A stretch of DNA of 64,000 bases from assembly GCF_002127325.2 (NCBI RefSeq), contig NC_035448.2, positions 83,214,020-83,278,019 on the forward strand, in the 5' to 3' direction. A program made the translations under genes and the position numbers. The notes below the pieces were generated by a model, which was not told where the DNA came from, made no database searches, and saw only the letters and a program-made list of their open reading frames with translations. Source of the DNA: Helianthus annuus (Eukaryota; Streptophyta; Magnoliopsida; Asterales; Asteraceae). Numbering within the stretch: position 1 is the first letter of the stretch; the number at the start of each line of letters is the position of its first letter. Of this stretch, positions 10,054 through 22,195 are shown in pieces.

Positions 10054-12018
10054 TGTAACATTTGTGCTTGTAATCATTATGAACAGTTCAATTATCAATA
10101 AAACAATGTTATTTTATCCCAATGATTGTTTGGTTGTGTTTTGCATTTTTCATGTTTTGACTTTTGTTCAAATTCAAACTCTACATCGCTTTCTGGAGAA
10201 TTATACGCAAACTGGTGCGTAAACGTACTCAGTTTAATGCGACAAATACTCCGGAACATCAACATATACTCAACATACCTTAAATAACCTTTACATAACT
10301 TAGAAATAAGTTTTGAAGGCTTTGGTATAGCAAAAACAAGTTAATTCGCTTACAGGGACTAAACTTGACAAACTGCGAAAGTATGCCAATTTGAACTGTA
10401 ACGAACATTCCGGAACATGTCCATAAGTTAAACATACCATAAATATCCTTTACATAGCTTAGAAATAGGCTTTGAGAGGTTTGGTATGCTAAAACAAACT
10501 TTTGGATCATTCAGGGACTAAAAGTGTCAAAAAGTGCATAAGTTTGCACTTTCGCGCATAACTTATGTTCTGAATACATCCGGACATCCAAAAATTTATG
10601 TAAGCATCCTTATATTATGCCTTAGTGTTTGGCATGAGAAAAATCCATTCGTCGCGTCATTTGGATCGTCTTTCGCGCTTATGCGCATTCCGTCGTAATT
10701 AAGCGAACATCGCGATCGTACGGCCAAACGAACCGACATCCGACATATTTTTGGCATGTTTCATGTCCACAATGTTTAGGCATCATTTTGGGGCCTTAAA
10801 GATGGCTTTACAGGTCTTAGAAGGGCTGGAAATAGCTTAAACATGCAACAGGGACCAAATGTGTAAATTCTGCAAGTGGTGCAGATCAGAGAGGGCCAGG
10901 CGGCCCGCGTGAGTTTTGCCTAAATGTTTAGGCGGGCCGCGTGGGGATGTCTGACAGAAAAATTTTGCATTTAATGCAGAATCTGGCCTTTCGTTCGATC
11001 AAAGGGCGATGCCTTTTCACCCAAATGAAGGGCCAAGGGCCAAGTTCAGTGTATTTAACCCCTAGACACATGTACGCACGAGATCAAGGCACGATATTCG
11101 ATAAAACGATCCTAACAGTTCCACTTTTCCTATAAATCCCCCCCCCCTTTAGTGTAAAAATCACAAAATCAGATCCTAAAGCCCTAAGTTGAAACCATTG
11201 TTTCATACCTGAGCTGTTTGATCTTGATTTGCACTCGGGGACCCTTCGTAAGTCTTCTTTCGCTCTTTTATTCGCTTTTCGAGTCCGAAAGTCAACGTTT
11301 TGTTGACTTTCTGCATTGACCAGCTTTTGGTCGATGTGAAGTTCATGGAACTTCATAACGTGAGCGTGATCACGATGGTGATGGTCCGTAGTAACCATAC
11401 CTACTGATCACCACGTTATCTAGGCTCAGTGACGAGTCGTAGTTTCGGCCAAAATATGCATTCTTGCATATTTTGTAACCAAACTACTCGTGAGCATTAA
11501 AGCCGTTTGTTTTGATGTCAAACCTATTTTCAAACTTAGTTAAGCATGTTCTAACATGCTTAGCTCGTCACTTTTAGTTTAGTGCTTATATAGGGTCGTA
11601 AGGTGAGCGATCTAAACCATCGCTTATGCTTTCGAACCCGACCCATTTTGTCAGTCATTAGGACCTGACCAAACACATTAGGTGACCATAGCTATAACCT
11701 TCCGAGGTTATACCTTGTGGTTACGATGTTAGGCGTTCCAGACGCGTTCTACGCGAACGACGCGTTAGGGTAGCGTAAGCTACCTAAACAGGTCGTGATG
11801 GACCGTAAGCACTTAGGTTAAGTTTCATTTTAGTATGTAGGCTTTGTTAAACCATATTACACGAGTCTCCATACTCGTTTGGTTTACGAACCCGCGTACT
11901 GTCCGATCCTTCCGATTTGGTCCGGTATATTAACATAAGCTACCTATTAGGTGCCGTTGATATTCCGTGATCTTTAGCATTATCTGGTTATTATACAAGG
12001 AACTCAAAGCAATCTCAG

Positions 12019-13499
12019 GTGAGTACACAGAACCCCATCTTTTACTGTTTCCAAACTGTTTTGGGGTGAAACACATGTGCCTATCTGTTACATTCATGCT
12101 TTCCATGTTTTCACATCATATGCCTGCTATGTTGTTAGTACATTATAGTACACGATTTCATTACATTTCATGCTATGTATGCTCATTGTGTGCGTACTTA
12201 GTACATTGATTTACATAAACATTTCTGTTGCATATGTTTACGCAGCATATGGACACATTGATTTACATGAACATTTCTGTTGCATATGTTTACCCAGCAT
12301 ATGGACACATTGATTTACATGAACATTTCTGTTGCATATGTTTACTCAGCATATGGACACATTGATTTACATGAACATTTTTGTTGCATATGTTTACTCA
12401 GCATATGGACACATTGATTTACATGAACATTTCTGCTGCATATGTTTACTCAGCATATGGGCACATTGATTTACATAAACATTTCTGCTTCGTATGTTTA
12501 CTTAGCATACTTAGTACAATTGTTTACATCACATGCCTTCATTTTGTTATGACATTTGGTTTGTTTAACATGGGACAATACATTCATTAACACTAGCTAC
12601 GCCGTTCGTTAGTAGGTAGTGGTACCATAGGAATTGACAACTCCCATTCCTGAAGTCCTGGGTTTGATAGGACTGGAAGGAATGACCGAATTCGATATAC
12701 ATAACTTAGATAAACCATTAATTTGTTTAAGGGTTTATCGCCGCAGTCTCAAGGCTTGGATGTATGCATAGTTTACAATACCACATAAATGTTAATATCA
12801 ATAGAGCATGCATTTCCCGCAGAACATAACGCTGATTTAAACCACGTTTTACTTCAACGACTTGTTTTGTGCATATGGTTTAAGTTGATACATTTCGCTT
12901 ACCATACATGATACATTTTGGGATTACACATTACATGATTTACATTGAACATAAACACGTCGACATTGACATATACATTTGGTGGTTTACACTTGAGCAT
13001 AAACACTTGACATGGATTACAATAACACTTGACATTTGGTTTACACATGAACAATTTACATGGTGGATTGGTTTGGGTAAATGATTCAAGTAACGGGGCG
13101 TATGTAATATGATACAAACATGGTGGATACGCCGCTGGTACTTCCTATATATAAATGTTTGTATAATATTACATATCGTGGCGTTATCTAAGTCATTTCA
13201 GTTTAGACACATTGCACTTTACATAAGTAACATATTCTTCACAAGACATTATTTTCATAAACAACTTATCTTATTCAACTCATTTTACTTGGTTATTCGT
13301 TTAACCTTGCACTTATCTATACATATCGTTTGATGTTATCGTTTTTCAAATGATTTACAAAGCAAAACAAAGTACAAGGTTCATGACTGACTGTTATTAA
13401 ACATTCTTTAAACTCAAGTCATGAATCACATTTTCACAAAACCTATGTATCTCACAGGCATTTTTATGCTGACGTACCTACTTTCACATGTGTTTTCAG
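12019..13499 (+). other. Candidate LTR-internal intron, element A 3' LTR
   Basis: Same donor (CTCAG|GTGAGTAC) and acceptor (TTTTCAG|GAGC) as the 5' LTR, 1481 bp apart. In the 3' LTR the sequence would normally be unspliced because it is copied from the unspliced genomic RNA. Confidence 0.5.
12200..12519 (+). repeat. 52-bp minisatellite, six copies, element A 3' LTR
   Basis: Same 52-bp period and copy number as in the 5' LTR, with a few differing bases, for example GTTTACGCAGC in the first unit. Confidence 0.95.
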
Positions 13500-15077
13500 G
13501 AGCTATTCCATAGGACGATGATAATGATTCTAGGGCGGACCTGTGCCTTAGAGCCTAAAAATGAAGTTTGAACTAGCTTAATTATGTTTTGAATATCCGT
13601 ACTCTCTTTCCAAGACAATGTAACACCTTTGTTTATAAATAAAATACAACTTGTATGCCATGGTCATGAAACAATTTAATTCTGTCCTCAACACTCCCCG
13701 GCGTTTCCGCCGCGGTTGCATGTTATACGCGGCCGGGGTGTGACAAGTTGGATGTTAGATATATTCCCACACACCGAAACAGTGGTTGGGCCGGGTGAGG
13801 CCCAAGTGAATAATTGTTTTTTTTGGGGCCGGTTATACAAACATTATATACTCACACAAGAAATTACGTAACTTGTTAGCAAGCACATATTCAAACCCTA
13901 CCTATTTCTAGTTGGTGTGCGGCAGGAGACCCCCCCCCTTCGAAGACTTTTGTGATCGAACACGTCTTTCCCCGTCCTGGTTAGTATAACTTCTCAATGT
14001 TTTGAATCTGATTCTTTTGGTCGTGTAAACATGGTTGTAGCGATACATGGTTGTTGTTGCCGATCATGTTCATATCTGATGTTAAAAGGGTTAACTGTTT
14101 GCTTGATAATAAGGTTTGATAATAGGGTATTAATCTATAATAATCTGTTGTTTATCTGTTGGTTAATGTTTTTGTGTTTGATAATTGTTACGTTGACTAT
14201 TATGATTTAATTATTATGTCAATTGTTTGTGATATATAAATAAGTCCTCGATCGAATCAAAAGATATTGCTAACTCACGTGAATTGAAGTGTGAATTGAA
14301 TTTGTTTGCTAATTGGTCGAAGAAGAGTAAATTGCATGTGATTTGTATCAAAAGTCTTGATAACCCATGTGATCTGAACAAGATATCATCGGTCCAATAA
14401 GACAATATTTTAGTGCTCAAGTCATGATTAATGCATATGTTAGCATTGCATGAATATCAATTCATGATCAGAATATGTAGTGGTTAATTTAGGGTTGCAT
14501 GTATATTAGATTTGAATAGTGAGAATATGTTATGCATCTATGTATCGGTTGTGATGGTTACCAACTAATTGTGATAATCAGTGAGGAATTATTTGCATAT
14601 ATGTTGTTATTTGATGTTAACAGTTAGTAATGCATGTTAGTTGGTGGGATGTATGATCTTTTGATGTGTGATGCATAACTTGGGCCAAACAGATGTAAGG
14701 AATCAACTACTTAGTCGCATACTAATTAGGTTGGGCCAGGAAGTATTGGGCCGAAAACATAACAGGATCCGCATACTACCTTAAACCCGGTAGATCTCAC
14801 ACCTTGATGAATTATGGTTATTAAATATGGTCATGTAAACAATCTGTTATGGGAGGATTCAAACACCCACTATATGTGACACTATGATGTATGATACTGA
14901 TTTGAGTGCATGATCAACTGTTACAAATTGTGTGATGATATGTGTATGTTACTCGCATAATATGTGGTACAACTTGTGCTATGTGATTAAGAAACTGACT
15001 AATTTCGGTAACCACGGTAGGGTATGGTTGGCCAACTTGGAACGGGTAATGTAATGTACCATACCGAGCAATCTAAG

Positions 15078-15445
15078 GTGAGTTCACACTCTTACCAAGG
15101 TATGGGATTCCCGGGGATTGGGAATGGGTTGAATGATGGGATTGAACAATTACTCGTACTTACACGGCTACTAGACTATCTACCATGGTCCTCGGGTTAA
15201 GCAGGACACTTACGTGAAACCTACGTAAACAAGTACTTACCATTGTCCTCAGGTTTCGAGGGACACTTACGTAAAACCTACGTAAACTCACACATGCTAC
15301 TGTCTTCCGGAGTCAGGAAGGACACTTACGTAAAACCTACATAAACCCCACGCGTACCACTGTCCTGGGGTAAAGAAGGACACTTACGTAAAACCTACGT
15401 AAAGCTTGTACGTACTACTGTTCTCGGGTTAAGAAGAACACTTAT
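15078..15445 (+). other. Candidate LTR-internal intron of G, first part
   Basis: The donor is at 15078. The matching acceptor ATGCCTTGCAG|GTCG ends at 20764, after insertion C. Without C the interval would be about 530 bp, similar to LTR1, B and E. Confidence 0.5.
15196..15400 (+). repeat. Degenerate tandem repeat with TACGTAAAACCTACGTAA core in LTR G
   Basis: Four copies of a GGACACTTACGTAAAACC unit start near 15202, 15261, 15319 and 15377, about 54-59 bp apart. The core is a near palindrome with two TACGTA half sites. Related cores occur in E, F and B. Confidence 0.8.
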
Positions 15446-15727
15446 TGTCACACCCCCAAAATCCCACACGCGGAGTACCACCGCTTGGAGGCGTGACATG
15501 ACCAGGATCGAGCCATCAATCATATCAAACATAATATTTCATAATCAAAAGTAGTTACTACAATTCAAAAAGATATGACTGATGTTTCAAAACCAAACAT
15601 TGTTTAAGTAGCGGAAGCATAGTAATAAAATTCTCAAATGTAGTTATGAGTTCAATTAACGTTCGCGATCCAATTCCCACAACGACCTGCTCCCTCCTTG
15701 TGCAAGCTCCAATATGTACCTAAGGTC

Positions 15728-16120
15728 CTGCAAGGCATGCAGCAGATAATCAACAAACTAGTTGAGCGAGTTCACAGTTAATAGTTTAGTTTGGGTAATA
15801 GTGCGTTCGTTCAATTAAGTTTCATATCGTATCAGTTCCATCGTGGCCTCACAGGCATGTGTGCGAAGATTAGGTTCGTTAGTTCGCGACCGTAGTCTTT
15901 ACCGACCAGGGTGTGTGCGAAGGCAATTGATCAGTTCGCGACCATAGTCTTTACCGACCAGGGTGTGTGCGAAGGCAGTTGAGTAGTTCGTTCGCGACCA
16001 TAGTCTTTACCAACCAGGGTGTGTGCGAAGGCAGTTCGACAAGTATCATTTAAGCATGCACAAATAATCATCCAACCCATTCCCACCCTGGGAACCCATG
16101 CCTTGGCTGTGTGAACTCAC
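15728..16120 (-). other. Candidate LTR-internal intron, element C 3' LTR
   Basis: On the minus strand CCAAG|GTGAGTTC precedes and TGCCTTGCAG|GACC ends a 393-bp interval. The same length is found in the partner LTR. Confidence 0.5.
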
Positions 16121-16396
16121 CTTGGTTTGCTCGGTATGCTAGATTATGCACTCACAAGTAATTAATCACGTCCTATTGTATGCACGTATAACAAATCAGT
16201 TCATGTTCGCAATGATACGCATGCAATTTAATGTTCACATAACAGTCAGTTTGCATATCGGCACAACACGTATTGTTTCACATCAAATCATCAGCTAGTG
16301 TACACGAATACCAATGTTAACATTCATCACCAAGCATGGCATGCCAAATAAATCAAGCATACATTCAATCATTCAAAGTATGTTCATAACCATATA

Positions 16397-16657
16397 TCTT
16401 TCGATCCACTCTTATCTTTCGACACATTAGTGATCTTTCGACAAACAGTTATCATAGTTATCTTTCGGACCAAATGTTATGTTTCGAACCTACCGTCATC
16501 TTTCGACCAACTGTCATCTTTCGGTCAACCTAATTATGTTTCGGTCAATGCTATCCTTCGGTCAATGCTATCCTTCGGTCAATGCTACTATGGTTCGAAG
16601 GACAAGTATCTTTCGGTCACAACAACTATGTTTCGAATAACTACCATCTTTCGATAA
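16397..16657 (-). repeat. Keyword array with TTTCG core, element C 3' LTR
   Basis: About 14 words of the type ATCTTTCGR or TGTTTCGR (read on the plus strand) occur at irregular spacing with unrelated sequence between. It is in the presumed first exon, upstream of the donor. A related set (CGAAGGATA, TTTCGAGATCCTTCGA) recurs at 17295-17400. Confidence 0.75.
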
Positions 16658-17240
16658 ATATCAGTTACGTGTTTCCTAAATTTACTGAATTTGTTACATT
16701 GTTTCCAAACATAACAATTATCAATCAACAGGTTTCCAATTTCTCGATTAACATACAGCCGATCAAACAAGCATATTTCATATATTCAATCTCAGGAACC
16801 CTAACCGAAAATCATGAACAATAACCATATTCATTCGGATTACTATTAAGACATAACAACCTCATGTAAACTGATTTCATAATAACCCGATTTCACTAAT
16901 ATATCAACAAGTTATCAATCCGGAGCATACATCGTCACAGTAACATAACAAGCATCATTGAATCGATTTAAACTTATTATCATGCAATACAACTACAAGA
17001 TCATCTTTATACGATTCATATCATTCAACATACAATCAATTCTAATCGTTCTAATCAAAGCATGTAATAATAATAACATCATTCAATCACTAAAACACAA
17101 TCAAACACTAACCGGATTAGGGGATTGAAACTAGTGGGGTTTCGGGTGCACAAGAACTTTCAGCCGACTACAAGACTTCGAGAGAGAGAGAGAAGGGTAT
17201 TAGGGTTTTTGAAACTAACAGCCGGTTTACATGCATCACG

Positions 17241-17248
17241 TATATAAA
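17241..17248 (-). promoter_or_regulatory. TATA box of element C 3' LTR
   Basis: TTTATATA on the minus strand. The partner copy is at about 20226-20233 and would drive the element. Confidence 0.55.
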
Positions 17249-17610
17249 CGTATCGCAGGAATGGGCCAAGCCCATTAGAAAGACTGGGCCGAAAGATGTC
17301 GAAGGATAGAGTCCTTGGTCGAAGGATATGTTTCGAGATCCTTCGAACCGAAAGTTGATCCTTCGAATCGAAGGATATGTTTCGAGATCCTTCGAACTGT
17401 ATGTCATGTTTCGCGATCTAGACTAAGTGTTTTAATAATAATTCTAATATTATTTTCTACCACAGCAAGTAATCACATATAGGCAAAATGACAATACGTT
17501 TCATTAAAACACAACGCGTACAATTTCAAGTCCACAATCCAAACAACTAAACAGTCAAAGTCAACGCGCATTTAATGCGAAAGTGAAAGTCAGAAACTCG
17601 AGTTGTCACA

Positions 17611-17625
17611 TTATCCCCAACTTAA
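17611..17625 (-). other. Polypurine tract of element C (the one used)
   Basis: Minus strand AAGTTGGGGATAA lies directly before the LTR start. A second tract, CAACGGGGGGATGA, lies 101 bp upstream next to another TGTGACA at 17705-17711. The CTTAT duplication shows that the tract next to TGTGACAACTCG set the LTR end in C. Confidence 0.75.
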
Positions 17626-17686
17626 AAGAAATTTCGTCCCGAAATTTGGTACGCACTCACTGAGGAAGCTAGGTAAGTTACATCGT

Positions 17687-18447
17687 TCACTGGTTTTCCT
17701 GGGGTGTCACATCATCCCCCCGTTGATTGGGAATTTCGTCCCGAAATTCAGTAGTAGTAGCTTCAGCCTCAGAAGTGGATGCATTGGTTTCGAATAGCTG
17801 GGGGTACTTTTCTTTCATCTGGTCTTCGCGTTCCCAGGTATACTCTGGGCCACGCTGGGAGTTCCAACGAACTCGAACAAGAGGGATTCTCTTGTGTTTG
17901 AGGACCTTAACATCCCGGTCCGTGATTTCAACTGGTTCCTCGACGAACTGCAACCGCTCGTCGATAGTGAGTTCCTTAAAAGGAACTATAAGGGTCTCAT
18001 CTGATAGGCATTTCTTCAGATTCGACACGTGAAATACATTGTGAACTGCACCGAGTTCAGCTGGTAGGTTTAATCTGTAGGCTACTTTGCCAATCTTTTC
18101 TAAGATTTCGAATGGTCCGACGTACCGCGGATTCAGTTTGCCTCGTTTACCAAATCGAACCACACCCTTCCAGGGTGAAACTTTCAATAAAACCCGGTCC
18201 CCGACCTCAAATTCCAATGGTTTTCTACGCTTGTCCGCGTAGGCTTTCTGACGGTCGCGTGCTGCCGCCATGCGTTGTCGTATCTGTGCAATCTTTTCTG
18301 TGGCGTCCACTACAATCTCTGGACCCGTAATTTGACTATCCCCCACCTCTGCCCAACAGAGAGGTGACCGGCATTTACGTCCGTACAATGCCTCAAATGG
18401 AGCGGCTTGAATGCTGGTGTGGTAACTGTTATTGTATGATACCAATC
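17687..18447 (-). pseudogene. pol: Integrase C-terminus and chromodomain-like tail, remnant in element C
   Basis: Only the end of pol remains. It begins inside integrase at [20 protein letters not shown], then [28 protein letters not shown] and the tail [18 protein letters not shown] with TWEREDQM. No start codon of its own is credible; an upstream codon would lie in the LTR. It ends in TPQENQ and a stop at 17687. The frame is open throughout, consistent with recent loss of the rest. The catalytic core is absent, so no activity is expected. Confidence 0.85.
18437..18444 (-). other. Truncated primer binding site of element C
   Basis: Only TGGTATCA of the usual TGGTATCAGAGCC remains before the deletion joint. 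This would leave eight bases to pair with initiator tRNA. Confidence 0.65.
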
Positions 18448-18729
18448 TGTCACACCCCCAAAATCCCACACGCGGAGTACCACCGCTTGGAGGCGTGACA
18501 TGACCAGGATCGAGCCATCAATCATATCAAACATAATATTTCATAATCAAAAGTAGTTACTACAATTCAAAAAGATATGACTGATGTTTCAAAACCAAAC
18601 ATTGTTTAAGTAGCGGAAGCATAGTAATAAAATTCTCAAATGTAGTTATGAGTTCAATTAACGTTCGCGATCCAATTCCCACAACGACCTGCTCCCTCCT
18701 TGTGCAAGCTCCAATATGTACCTAAGGTC

Positions 18730-19122
18730 CTGCAAGGCATGCAGCAGATAATCAACAAACTAGTTGAGCGAGTTCACAGTTAATAGTTTAGTTTGGGTAA
18801 TAGTGCGTTCGTTCAATTAAGTTTCATATCGTATCAGTTCCATCGCGGCCTCACAGGCATGTGTGCGAAGATTAGGTTCGTTAGTTCGCGACCGTAGTCT
18901 TTACCGACCAGGGTGTGTGCGAAGGCAATTGATCAGTTCGCGACCATAGTCTTTACCGACCAGGGTGTGTGCGAAGGCAGTTGAGTAGTTCGTTCGTGAC
19001 CATAGTCTTTACCAACCAGGGTGTGTGCGAAGGCAGTTCGACAAGTATCATTTAAGCATGCACAAATAATCATCCAACCCATTCCCACCCTGGGAACCCA
19101 TGCCTTGGCTGTGTGAACTCAC
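18730..19122 (-). other. Candidate LTR-internal intron, element C 5' LTR
   Basis: Same donor and acceptor words as the partner LTR, 393 bp apart, in the sense of element C. Confidence 0.5.
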
Positions 19123-19397
19123 CTTGGTTTGCTCGGTATGCTAGATTATGCACTCACAAGTAATTAATCACGTCCTATTGTATGCACGTATAACAAATCA
19201 GTTCATGTTCGCAATGATACGCATGCAATTTAATGTTCACATAACAGTCAGTTTGCATATCGGCACAACACGTATTGTTTCACATCAAATCATCAGCTAG
19301 TGTACACGAATACCAATGTTAACATTCATCACCAAGCATGGCATGCCAAATAAATCAAGCATACATTCAATCATTCAAAGTATGTTCATAACCATAT

Positions 19398-19642
19398 ATC
19401 TTTCGATCCACTCTTATCTTTCGACACATTAGTGATCTTTCGACAAACAGTTATCATAGTTATCTTTCGGACCAAATGTTATGTTTCGAACCTACCGTCA
19501 TCTTTCGACCAACTGTCATCTTTCGGTCAACCTAATTATGTTTCGGTCAATGCTATCCTTCGGTCAATGCTACTATGGTTCGAAGGACAAGTATCTTTCG
19601 GTCACAACAACTATGTTTCGAATAACTACCATCTTTCGATAA
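19398..19642 (-). repeat. Keyword array with TTTCG core, element C 5' LTR
   Basis: Same words as 16397-16657 but with one fewer 17-bp tandem unit. Confidence 0.75.
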
Positions 19643-20595
19643 ATATCAGTTACGTGTTTCCTAAATTTACTGAATTTGTTACATTGTTTCCAAACATAAC
19701 AATTATCAATCAACAGGTTTCCAATTTCTCGATTAACATACAGCCGATCAAACAAGCATATTTCATATATTCAATCTCAGGAACCCTAACCGAAAATCAT
19801 GAACAATAACCATATTCATTCGGATTACTATTAAGACATAACAACCTCATGTAAACTGATTTCATAATAACCCGATTTCACTAATATATCAACAAGTTAT
19901 CAATCCGGAGCATACATCGTCACAGTAACATAACAAGCATCATTGAATCGATTTAAACTTATTATCATGCAATACAACTACAAGATCATCTTTATACGAT
20001 TCATATCATTCAACATACAATCAATTCTAATCGTTCTAATCAAAGCATGTAATAATAATAACATCATTCAATCACTAAAACACAATCAAACACTAACCGG
20101 ATTAGGGGATTGAAACTAGTGGGGTTTCGGGTGCACAAGAACTTTCAGCCGACTACAAGACTTCGAGAGAGAGAGAGAAGGGTATTAGGGTTTTTGAAAC
20201 TAACAGCCGGTTTACATGCATCACGTATATAAACGTATCGCAGGAATGGGCCAAGCCCATTAGAAAGACTGGGCCGAAAGATGTCGAAGGATAGAGTCCT
20301 TGGTCGAAGGATATGTTTCGAGATCCTTCGAACCGAAAGTTGATCCTTCGAATCGAAGGATATGTTTCGAGATCCTTCGAACTGTATGTCATGTTTCGCG
20401 ATCTAGACTAAGTGTTTTAATAATAATTCTAATATTATTTTCTACCACAGCAAGTAATCACATATAGGCAAAATGACAATACGTTTCATTAAAACACAAC
20501 GCGTACAATTTCAAGTCCACAATCCAAACAACTAAACAGTCAAAGTCAACGCGCATTTAATGCGAAAGTGAAAGTCAGAAACTCGAGTTGTCACA

Positions 20596-20959
20596 CTTAT
20601 AGTTACAAATAGTCTAGTGTATATGCAACTATGGGAAGCCCCCACTAATAGAACATACTATCGGCCTAGTAGAGCCACATGTTACGAATCAAACTTACTA
20701 TTACGAACTTACTTACTGTGAACTCGCTCAACTAGTTGTTGACTCTCTGTTACATGCCTTGCAGGTCGTTAGGCATACATGGAGCTTTCACTGGGAGGTG
20801 CGGTCGTTGCGGACAAGGATCGTGAATGCTTCGATTAAAATTTATGACATTACATACTTTATTTATGTTGGGCTTTTACTCATATGCTTCCGCTAAACGA
20901 TGAATTTATACTTATGTTTTGAACACCTTTCATATGGATTGGTTTGGTTAAATTACATT
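20596..20959 (+). mobile_element. LTR G, segment 3
   Basis: It resumes with CTTAT and contains the family block CGCTCAACTAGTTGTTGACT near 20725, the acceptor TGCCTTGCAG ending at 20764, and GCTTCCGCTA near 20886. It stops at ACATT (20955-20959), the target duplicated by F. Confidence 0.8.
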
Positions 20960-21339
20960 TGTCACACCCCCCAAAATCCACACGCAGAGTACCACCGCTT
21001 GGGAGCGTGACTGACCAGGATCAAGCCACCAATTATATCAAACATAGCATTTAATAATAATCATAGACATAATTGGTGTTCAAAACCAAACATTGTATAT
21101 GTAGCGGAAGCATTAAATGTAAAACCCATAACATAAGTATCAATGTGTGAATGTAAAAGTGTTTATTAAGCATTCACATGTTCTTGTCCACAACGACCCG
21201 CTTCTCCTCTTGTGCAAGCTCCAAGTATACCTAAGGTCCTGCAAGGCATGCAGCAAATAATCAACAAACTAGTTGAGCGAGTTCACAGACAGTAATGTCG
21301 TATCAGTAATGCGTAAGTTCATCTAGTGGGGCTTCCCAT

Positions 21340-21658
21340 ACATGTATATACTATTGGTGAGGGATTCTCACAATTATCCTTAACAATGGGGGATTCCCAT
21401 TATGGTACTTACTATTGGTGAGGGATTCTCACAATTATCCTTAACAATGGGGGATTCCCATTATGGTACTTACTATTGGTGAGGGATTCTCACAATTATC
21501 CTTAACAATGGGGGATTCCCATTATGGTACTTACTATTGGTGAGGGATTCTCACAATTATCCTTAACAATGGGGGATTCCCATTATGGTACTTACTATTG
21601 GTGAGGGATTCTCACAATTATCCTTAACAATGGGGGATTCCCATTATGGTACTTACTA
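21340..21658 (-). repeat. 61-bp minisatellite, five copies, element F 3' LTR
   Basis: The unit contains GGTGAGGGATTCTCACAATT. Anchors at 21361, 21422, 21483, 21544 and 21605 are exactly 61 bp apart. The copies look identical, and the partner LTR also has five. Confidence 0.95.
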
Positions 21659-21710
21659 GACTAGTGCAACCATGTGTTCTTCTTAAACCGAGAACAGGAA
21701 TACGTACTGG

Positions 21711-21915
21711 GTCACGTAGGCTTTACGTGACGTGCCCTTCCCCGAGGACAATGGTACGCGTGGGGGCTACGTAGGCTTTACGCAGCGTGTCCTTCCGACC
21801 CGGAAGACAGTAGATGGTATTGGGTTACGTAGGCTTTACGTAACGTGTCCTCCCGACCCGGGAGACAAATGGTAATTACTAGGTTACGTAGGCTTTACGT
21901 AACGTGTCCTGACTA
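21711..21915 (-). repeat. Near-palindromic TACGTAGGCTTTACGTA repeats, element F 3' LTR
   Basis: Four copies, each followed by a GTGTCC or GTGCCC word and a GAGGAC or GGGAGAC word. They correspond to the TACGTAAAACCTACGTA repeats of G and the GTACGTAGGTTTTACGTAC repeats of E. Confidence 0.8.
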
Positions 21916-22195
21916 TCCTAAGGACGATGGTCTATAGTCTAGTGAATTGCGTAAGTACGAGTAATCATATCATATCAACATTCCAACCCAATTCCCAACC
22001 CGGGAATCCCATGCCTTGGCTGTGTGAACTCACCTTGGTTTGCTCGGCAGATACACAAATAAAAGACTCTTGAACTAAGGGTGGTCAACCACGTCCTAAC
22101 AGGGTTACCACACAAGTCAGGTTCGGTTCAAATAGTGCACGTATACATCATGGCAAACACGTATGCACGTAAACAGTCAACACATTAAATACACC

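Larger units (their letters stand above)
1186..13745 (+). mobile_element. Element A: full-length Ty3/gypsy retrotransposon with broken gag-pol
   Basis: Two near-identical 3.69-kb LTRs bound a 5.2-kb internal region with a tRNA-iMet-type primer site, gag, protease, RT, RNase H, integrase and a purine tract. The flanking five bases AGTTG occur at 1181-1185 and 13746-13750, a perfect target site duplication. Order and chromodomain-like tail indicate a chromovirus, Tekay/Del-like in my view. By eye the LTRs differ at only a few tens of positions, so insertion is recent. The internal frame nevertheless carries two nonsense codons, two frameshifting indels and a 13-bp tandem duplication, so the copy is not autonomous. 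Confidence 0.95.
10054..13745 (+). repeat. 3' LTR of element A
   Basis: 3692 bp, one base shorter than the 5' LTR, with scattered substitutions seen by eye (for example near 10252, 10557 and 11138). It is followed by the AGTTG target duplication. Confidence 0.95.
13746..15445 (+). mobile_element. LTR G, segment 2
   Basis: This piece lies between the insertions of A and C. It starts with the second copy of AGTTG. It has a TATA-like ATTATATA near 13843, an AAACCCTA-rich leader, a long A/T-rich stretch without any gene, the donor CTAAG|GTGAGTTC at 15075-15085, and the tandem CTTACGTAAAACCTACGTAA theme. It stops at CTTAT, the target duplicated by C. The layout matches the other LTRs of this family although the first 1.2 kb is not obviously similar to them. 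Confidence 0.75.
15446..17610 (-). repeat. 3' LTR of element C
   Basis: On the minus strand it begins TGTGACAACTCG at 17610 and ends GGGGGTGTGACA at 15446. It holds one more 17-bp unit near 16548-16581 than its partner. Confidence 0.95.
15446..20595 (-). mobile_element. Element C: internally deleted Ty3/gypsy element
   Basis: Two almost identical LTRs (2165 and 2148 bp) flank only 837 bp of internal DNA. The five bases CTTAT at 15441-15445 and 20596-20600 are a perfect target duplication. The LTRs differ mainly by one copy of a 17-bp tandem unit (TGCTATCCTTCGGTCAA) plus a few bases, so insertion is very recent. gag, protease, RT, RNase H and most of integrase are missing. The deletion joint lies next to the primer site and shares the bases TCA with both sides. 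C must have moved, if it moved in this form, with enzymes from a relative. Confidence 0.95.
18448..20595 (-). repeat. 5' LTR of element C
   Basis: 2148 bp, nearly identical to 15446-17610. On the minus strand it starts at 20595. Confidence 0.95.
21239..22033 (-). other. Candidate LTR-internal intron, element F 3' LTR
   Basis: Minus strand donor CCAAG|GTGAGTTC at 22033 and acceptor TGCCTTGCAG ending at 21239, 795 bp. It encloses the 61-bp minisatellite and the CACGTAGGCTTTACGTG repeats. Confidence 0.5.

Noticed and set aside
13751..15077. A host gene or long noncoding RNA between A and C
   Set aside because: No coding frame or conserved RNA feature; the segment fits the U3 and leader of LTR G by position and summed length.
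21340..21658. CRISPR-like array because of five identical repeats
   Set aside because: The 61-bp units abut with no spacers, lie in an LTR, and the context is a plant genome.
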